A stretch of 64,000 nt of DNA, taken from NCBI RefSeq assembly GCF_013294115.1, contig NZ_JABSNP010000012.1, positions 62,001 through 126,000 of the forward strand, written 5' to 3'. Every line of letters begins with the position of its first letter. The first letter of the stretch is position 1. The translations under genes were made by a program, and so were the position numbers. Below the pieces are notes generated by a model. It worked only from the letters and a program-made list of their open reading frames with translations, did no database searches and had not been told where the DNA came from. Shown here piece by piece: positions 58,051-64,000 of the stretch. This DNA is from Hymenobacter caeli. GTDB lineage: Bacteria; Bacteroidota; Bacteroidia; Cytophagales; Hymenobacteraceae.

Positions 58051-61023
58051 GTGAAAAAATCCCATTTGCTGTTGCTGCCCACGCTGGCAGTGTTGGGGCT
58101 GGCCACTACTGAATGCCGCACCAGCCAGCCCACCGCAGCCACAACAGCGCCCGCCGCGCCCGCGCCGCCCGTAGCCGCCAAAACCTACCCCTACGAAACG
58201 GCCCCCAACGACCCGCTCAGCGCCCGCGTGTACCACCTGGCCAACGGGCTGACGGTTTATTTGTCGGACTACAAAAACGCCCCCCGCATCCAAACCTACC
58301 TGGCCGTGCGGGCGGGCTCGAAGAACGACCCGGCCACCGCTACCGGCCTGGCCCATTACCTGGAGCACATGGTGTTCAAGGGCACGTCGCGGCTCGGCAC
58401 CAAGGACTGGAGCAAAGAGAAACCCGAGCTGGACAAGATTGAGGCCCTGTACGAGGTGTACCGCGGCGAACGCAACGACCCCGCGGCCCGCAAGCGCACC
58501 TACCACCAGATTGACTCGATTTCGGGGGTGGCGGCCCGCTACGCCGTGCCCAACGAGTACGACAAGCTGATGGGCAGCATCGGCTCGAAGGGCTCCAACG
58601 CCCACACCTCCAACGAGGAGACGGTGTACCAGGAAGACATTCCGAGCAACCAGCTCGAAAAATGGGCCGCCGTGCAGAGCGAACGCCTCAAGGAGATGGT
58701 GCCGCGCCTGTTCCACACCGAGCTGGAGGCCGTGTACGAGGAGAAAAACCGGGGCCTGGACAACGATTTCAGCAAGGAGTTTGAGACGCTGAACGCGGCG
58801 CTCTACCCCACGCACCCCTACGGCACCCAAACGACTATCGGCACAATTGAGCACTTGCAAAACCCGTCGATTGTTGAGATTAAGAAGTATTTTGGCCAGT
58901 ACTACGTGCCGAACAACGTGGCCCTGTGCCTGAGCGGCGACCTGGACTACGACCAAACCATTCGCCTGATTGATCGGTATTTCGGCGAGCTGCCGAGCAA
59001 GCCGGTACCGGTTTTCACGTCGCCGGTGGAGCAACCGATTGCCGCGCCCCTCGTGAAGGAAGTGGTGGGGCCCCAGTCGGAAAACGTAATGCTGGGCTAC
59101 CGCCTGCCCGGCAAAGCCACCCGCGACGCGGTGCGCCTGCGGATGCTGGACAAAATCCTCACCAACGGCCAGGCCGGCCTCATCGACCTCGACCTGAACC
59201 AGCAGCAGAAAGTGCTGCAAGCCGCCTCGTTCACCGACCTCAACGACGACTATTCTACGCACGTCATCTACGGCACGCCGCGCCAGGGGCAGTCGCTGGA
59301 AGCGGTGAAGGGCCTGCTGCTGGCCGAGCTGGACAAGGTGAAGCAGGGCCAGTTCCCGGATTGGCTGATTCCGGCCATCGTCAACAACGAAAAGCTTCAG
59401 CGCACCAAGGCCTACGAGAGCAATGAAGCCCGCGCCGGGGCCCTGTACGAAGCCTTTATTGAGCGCGTGAGCTGGGCCGACTACGTGAAGCAGCAGGACG
59501 ACTTCGGCACCCTCACGAAAGCCGAAATCGTCAAGTTTGCCAACGACAACTACGGGCCCGGCTACGCCACCGTGTTCAAGCGCACCGGCAAGGACGTGAG
59601 CACGGTGAAGGTGGTGAAGCCGGCCATCACGCCGGTGCCGGCCAACCGCGACGCGGCCTCGGCCTTCTACACGCAGGTGTCGAAGCTGCCGAGCACGGAG
59701 CTACAGCCGGTGTTCGTCGATTACAAGAAGGACATTCAAACGGCCGAGATTAAGCCAGGGCTGCCGCTGTATTATACTAAAAACACCGAAAATGGGCTGT
59801 TCAGCCTGTTCTACGCCATCGACCTGGGTACCAACAACGACCCGCTCTTGGACGTGGCCACCGACTACCTGCAATACCTGGGCACCGGCCAATATTCGGC
59901 GGCGCAGCTGCAACAGGAGTTCTACAAGCTGGGCTGCTCGTTCGCCGTCAGCAGCGGGCCCGACCGGGTGCTTATCAGCCTAAGCGGACTGGATGACAAC
60001 CTGGAGCCGGCTCTGAAGCTATTTGAGCAATTGCTCAACAGCCCGCGTCCCGACGCGGGGGCCCTGAAGAGCCAGGTGGCCGGCATCCTCAAGCAGCGCC
60101 AGGATTCAAAGCTCAACAAGGGCGTGATTCTGAACCAGGCCATGCTGAACTACGCGAAGTATGGGCCCCGGAATCCGTTCACCAATATTCTGAGCGAAAA
60201 GAAGTTGAATGCGTTGAAGCCCGAGCAGCTAACCGCGCTGCTCCAGAAGCTGCCGACGTACCAGCACCGGGTGCTGTACTACGGGCCCCGGCCTGTCGAG
60301 GCCACCGTAGCCGTACTGCGTACCGAGCATCAGACGCCTGCCAAGCTCCTCCCCGACCCGGCCGCCAAGGACTTCGCGGAGCAGCCGTTGAAGGAGAAGA
60401 AAGTTTATTGGGTGGACTACAACATGGTGCAGGCCGAAATCCTGTTCCTGACCAAGGGCGACTTGTACGACAAGGCGATGGTGCCCACGGTGAGCTTGTA
60501 CAACGAATACTTCGGCGGGGGCATGGGCAGCATTGTGTTCCAGGACTTGCGCGAGAGCAAGGCCCTGGCCTACTCGGCCGCCTCGCGCTACGCCAACGCC
60601 GACAAGCTGGGCCGCTCCAACTACATCGTGAGCTACATCGGCACCCAGAGCGACAAGCTGCCGGAGGCCATGAGCGGCATGGAAGCCCTGTTTACCGACA
60701 TGCCCCTGGCCGACGCCAACCTGGAAATCGCCAAGCAGAGCATCCGCAACAGCATCGCCACCGACCGCATCACCCACGAAGGCATCCTGCTGAGCTACGA
60801 GCGGGCCCGCCGCCTGGGCCTCGACTACGACCTGCGGCGCGACGTGTACGACCAGACCCAGAAGATGAGCTTCGCGGACTTGAAGCAGTTTCAGTCCACG
60901 AAGGTGAAGGGCCAGAACCAGGTCATCCTGGTGATTGGCTCCAAGGACCGGCTCAACTTTAAAGAACTCGCCAAATACGGCTCTGTGCAGCAGCTCACGC
61001 TGCCGGAAATCTTTGGCTATTAA
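58051..61023 (+). CDS. M16-family zinc protease, exported
   Basis: A 990-residue insulinase-family protease. The catalytic HxxEH is at H102-H106 (LAHYLEHMVFKG), with the third ligand region ELEAVYEEKNRGLDNDFS. Two homologous halves are present; the second half (from about residue 570) lacks the zinc motif, as usual. The N-terminus (GTG at 58051, or TTG at 58036) gives a signal sequence, KKSHLLLLPTLAVLGLATTE, with a cysteine that is not in a perfect lipobox. It probably degrades peptides in the periplasm. No ATG is available near the start. Confidence 0.92.
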   Translation: MKKSHLLLLPTLAVLGLATTECRTSQPTAATTAPAAPAPPVAAKTYPYETAPNDPLSARVYHLANGLTVYLSDYKNAPRIQTYLAVRAGSKNDPATATGLAHYLEHMVFKGTSRLGTKDWSKEKPELDKIEALYEVYRGERNDPAARKRTYHQIDSISGVAARYAVPNEYDKLMGSIGSKGSNAHTSNEETVYQEDIPSNQLEKWAAVQSERLKEMVPRLFHTELEAVYEEKNRGLDNDFSKEFETLNAALYPTHPYGTQTTIGTIEHLQNPSIVEIKKYFGQYYVPNNVALCLSGDLDYDQTIRLIDRYFGELPSKPVPVFTSPVEQPIAAPLVKEVVGPQSENVMLGYRLPGKATRDAVRLRMLDKILTNGQAGLIDLDLNQQQKVLQAASFTDLNDDYSTHVIYGTPRQGQSLEAVKGLLLAELDKVKQGQFPDWLIPAIVNNEKLQRTKAYESNEARAGALYEAFIERVSWADYVKQQDDFGTLTKAEIVKFANDNYGPGYATVFKRTGKDVSTVKVVKPAITPVPANRDAASAFYTQVSKLPSTELQPVFVDYKKDIQTAEIKPGLPLYYTKNTENGLFSLFYAIDLGTNNDPLLDVATDYLQYLGTGQYSAAQLQQEFYKLGCSFAVSSGPDRVLISLSGLDDNLEPALKLFEQLLNSPRPDAGALKSQVAGILKQRQDSKLNKGVILNQAMLNYAKYGPRNPFTNILSEKKLNALKPEQLTALLQKLPTYQHRVLYYGPRPVEATVAVLRTEHQTPAKLLPDPAAKDFAEQPLKEKKVYWVDYNMVQAEILFLTKGDLYDKAMVPTVSLYNEYFGGGMGSIVFQDLRESKALAYSAASRYANADKLGRSNYIVSYIGTQSDKLPEAMSGMEALFTDMPLADANLEIAKQSIRNSIATDRITHEGILLSYERARRLGLDYDLRRDVYDQTQKMSFADLKQFQSTKVKGQNQVILVIGSKDRLNFKELAKYGSVQQLTLPEIFGY

Positions 61024-61149
61024 TTTTTTATTCCCCCGTTGGCGGTCCTCGGTGGTCAGGCCGATGACCAGCGCGGCCGCCGCGCCGTAACAACAACCGA
61101 CCGTTCCCACCTGACAATTGACCCTAAATAACCGACAACCCTTTTCCAC

Positions 61150-62415
<1,266 letters not shown>

Positions 62416-62442
62416 TGGCTTGGCAGCTGCTCGGGCAATCAT

Positions 62443-62480
62443 AAGAAACCCGCGTTGGCTTTGGCCGGCGCGGGTTTCTT
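62443..62480. terminator. Terminator after icd
   Basis: AAGAAACCCGCG pairs perfectly with CGCGGGTTTCTT around a 14-base loop. It can serve both the plus- and minus-strand genes. Confidence 0.88.
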
Positions 62481-62527
62481 TGTGAAAATACCTTCTTATT
62501 TAAAATCAAAACATCTTTCAAAAACAT

Positions 62528-63181
62528 TCACTGCTTTTTTGCAACTACATATTCGGCAAAGCCCAGCAAATCCCAAAATATACTGGGAACTACCCTTTTG
62601 TATTTAATTAAATTATGAGGGATTTTAAACGGAATCAGCAAGATATTGTGCCAACGCCGTTGCACACCCCCGGCTATTACTCGAAACTTGTTACGCATAA
62701 ACATATTATAAAATTCTTGCAGCGAATAAATACGGACGTGGGTATCATCATCAAAAAAATTCAGCGTGCCCTTCATCTTGGGCAAAGTAGTAGAATGATA
62801 ACCAGGAAATTCCACGTATATCATACCTCCTACCCTGAGCTTGGGCAATAATCCTTCAATCACGGCATCTCCATTTGCCAAGTGTTCCACAACGTGCGCC
62901 ATGACGATAAAATCGAAATAATTATTCGGGATAGCGTCAAAATTCAGTGCTTCCAAATTCATTTCGTAGAATGCCGTCATCAGCCGAAAATCATTTTCGT
63001 CGTTATGGTAGTTCTTATCCATATCGACCCCATGGTATTCACAAGCTGGGAACCATTTTTTAGTGTTCGAGGCGGAGTGATTACCAGCGCCGATGTCTAG
63101 TAGCCTAAATGGCTGGTCATCATAAAACCGCTCTATGAATCTGAATTTGGATGGCAGCAAAATAGGTCGCAACAATTTCAT
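62528..63181 (-). CDS. SAM-dependent methyltransferase
   Basis: A 217-residue class I methyltransferase. RLLDIGAGNHSASNTKKWFP gives the SAM-binding motif, EYHGVDMDKNY the acidic motif II, and FDFIVMAHVVEHLANGDAVI the post-motif region. It resembles methyltransferases of surface-polysaccharide loci, but none of that context is present. GC content is much lower than both neighbours, suggesting transfer. The target is unknown. The ATG at 63181 is preferred. Confidence 0.88.
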   Translation of the reverse strand: MKLLRPILLPSKFRFIERFYDDQPFRLLDIGAGNHSASNTKKWFPACEYHGVDMDKNYHNDENDFRLMTAFYEMNLEALNFDAIPNNYFDFIVMAHVVEHLANGDAVIEGLLPKLRVGGMIYVEFPGYHSTTLPKMKGTLNFFDDDTHVRIYSLQEFYNMFMRNKFRVIAGGVQRRWHNILLIPFKIPHNLIKYKRVVPSIFWDLLGFAEYVVAKKQ

Positions 63182-63599
63182 ATTATTTTGAAGTAGCAGC
63201 AATCAAAGTAGGAGGGGAATCGAAAATAGTCACCAAGTCTTGACCTGAAAATTTCGCTTTGTTCCACGTTATCCCTAGCAGTCTAGCCGCAATGGATACT
63301 GGCCGCAGCTTCTTTTTGATGGAAACAAGCAATGGGGTGACGACCAGACCGGTTGCGCCAAACAACGATTTTTCGGCCCGCAATGCTGAAATAAGGCCAC
63401 GTCGGCACAATTATACACCTGCGACGGCTGTTTCGTCCGCACCCGGGCAGTTGCGTTGCTCATCGGCTGCAAGGTTACCGGCTAAACAACGCTCGCCGGA
63501 GCTGGCGGCTTTGCTGAGGATGCTACGGCCCGCGCAACGCCACGCCCCACGCGGCCGGGGCGTTTCCTTACCGCACGGCCAATCGTACCTTTGCCCGGT
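63182..63599. other. Intergenic region, 418 bp
   Basis: No convincing gene is seen. A 75-codon minus-strand frame at 63183-63410 ends 1 bp before the methyltransferase start, but it has no coding bias and begins at TTG; see the rejected list. The right end holds the promoter of the aminotransferase. Confidence 0.5.
63586..63593 (+). promoter_or_regulatory. -7 promoter box of the aminotransferase gene
   Basis: TACCTTTG fits TAnnTTTG and lies only 6 bp before the ATG at 63600. Translation may therefore be leaderless or start at the second ATG at 63630. Confidence 0.5.
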
Positions 63600-64000
63600 A
63601 TGCCACCACTCTCCCACCGCGGCCAGGCCATGCCGGTGTCGCCGTTTCGCAAGTTATTGCCCTTTGCCGAGGCTGCCAAGCAGGCCGGCAAGGTCGTTTA
63701 TCCGCTCAACATCGGCCAGCCCGACGTGCTCACGCCGCCCGAAATGCTGGACGCGGTGCGCCACGCCGACCTCACGATTTTGGGCTACGCGCCCGGCGCG
63801 GGCACCGAGAGCTACCGCCACAAGCTGGCGGCCTACTACCAGCGGGCGGGCATCCCGGCGCGGTTCGAGGACGTGATGGTGACGACGGCGGGCAGCGAGG
63901 CCATCCTGTTCGCGATGCTTACCTGCCTCAACCCCGGCGACGAAGTGATTGTGGCCGAGCCGTTTTACGGCACGTACACAGCGTTTGCCATCGCGGCGGG
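63600..64000 (+). CDS. PLP-dependent aminotransferase, class I/II (C-terminus beyond window)
   Basis: The first 133 codons of an aspartate/aromatic-type aminotransferase. VYPLNIGQPDVLTPPEMLDA is the usual N-terminal GxPD segment, LGYAPGAGTESYRHKLAAYY follows, and VMVTTAGSEAILFAMLTCLN is the PLP-phosphate contact region. The lysine that binds PLP is beyond the window. Either ATG 63600 or 63630 (MPVSPFRKLL) could be the start; the promoter position favours the second. Confidence 0.9.
   Translation, partial: MPPLSHRGQAMPVSPFRKLLPFAEAAKQAGKVVYPLNIGQPDVLTPPEMLDAVRHADLTILGYAPGAGTESYRHKLAAYYQRAGIPARFEDVMVTTAGSEAILFAMLTCLNPGDEVIVAEPFYGTYTAFAIAA

Noticed and set aside
63183-63410. 75-codon minus-strand frame ending 1 bp before the methyltransferase start
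   Set aside because: It begins with TTG, has no G/C-ending codon bias and shows no domain; it is more likely promoter and leader sequence. A remnant gene is not excluded.

Overview
The window reads as chromosomal DNA of a GC-rich member of Bacteroidota, most like Hymenobacter (Cytophagales). The evidence is: repeated TAnnTTTG-type -7 promoter boxes close to start codons; RNase Y next to ZapA, a short coiled-coil protein and PheT; a transfer-messenger RNA with a tag ending in AMAA; many lipoproteins and outer-membrane proteins; and strong G/C preference at third codon positions. The genus call rests on codon bias and protein resemblance from memory, not on a search. There is no rRNA, tRNA, CRISPR array, phage or recognisable insertion sequence. 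The first gene (aldehyde dehydrogenase) and the last (aminotransferase) run off the window.

Layout. 1-7.4 kb: aldehyde dehydrogenase divergent from an AraC-type regulator, then a secreted glycosidase-like protein, an MFS exporter, a lipoprotein and RfbD. 7.4-10 kb: a likely DNA-repair operon of a radical-SAM protein and a DUF4130 protein with a 59-residue gene between them. 10-15.3 kb: a 214-bp imperfect palindrome, a BamA-like outer-membrane protein, a TonB-like protein, CvfB, and an immunity-like module fused in frame to an NAD(P)-binding oxidoreductase. 15.3-19.9 kb: a Skp-like protein, then retropepsin-like protease, RimK and an M14 aspartoacylase-like enzyme in a row, then a 2TM protein and a macrodomain hydrolase. 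19.9-27.3 kb: housekeeping genes (ispH, cmk, ade, a receiver-domain protein, cysteine synthase, sucD) with a very small GTG-started lipoprotein. 27.3-35.7 kb: cell-surface genes, including two tandem Asp-box lipoproteins, three scattered beta-barrel-like lipoproteins, Ohr, a flavin disulfide reductase and an amidase.

35.7-40.8 kb: rny, zapA, a coiled-coil gene and pheT. 40.8-48.8 kb: Uma2 nuclease, a sulfite-oxidase-like molybdoenzyme overlapping its likely reductase, DUF1684, RadC, metallophosphoesterase, a carboxypeptidase-like-domain protein and UvsE. 48.9-51 kb: small secreted low-complexity proteins and a 598-bp AT-rich spacer. 51-55 kb: a fructan/sucrose operon (MFS sugar porter, fructokinase, GH32) whose GH32 gene is frameshifted just after its signal peptide. 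55.3-64 kb: ssrA, dnaX, an M16 protease, icd, an AT-rich methyltransferase and the start of an aminotransferase.

The strongest observations are a ten-adenine run in dnaX with immediate stops in both other frames, which predicts a short gamma form by slippage; the frameshifted GH32 gene beside a 3 x 15-bp repeat; the small gene inside the radical-SAM/DUF4130 operon; the fused ORF at 13.9-14.9 kb; and the large palindrome at 10 kb. I did not find a clearly new multi-gene defence or mobile system.
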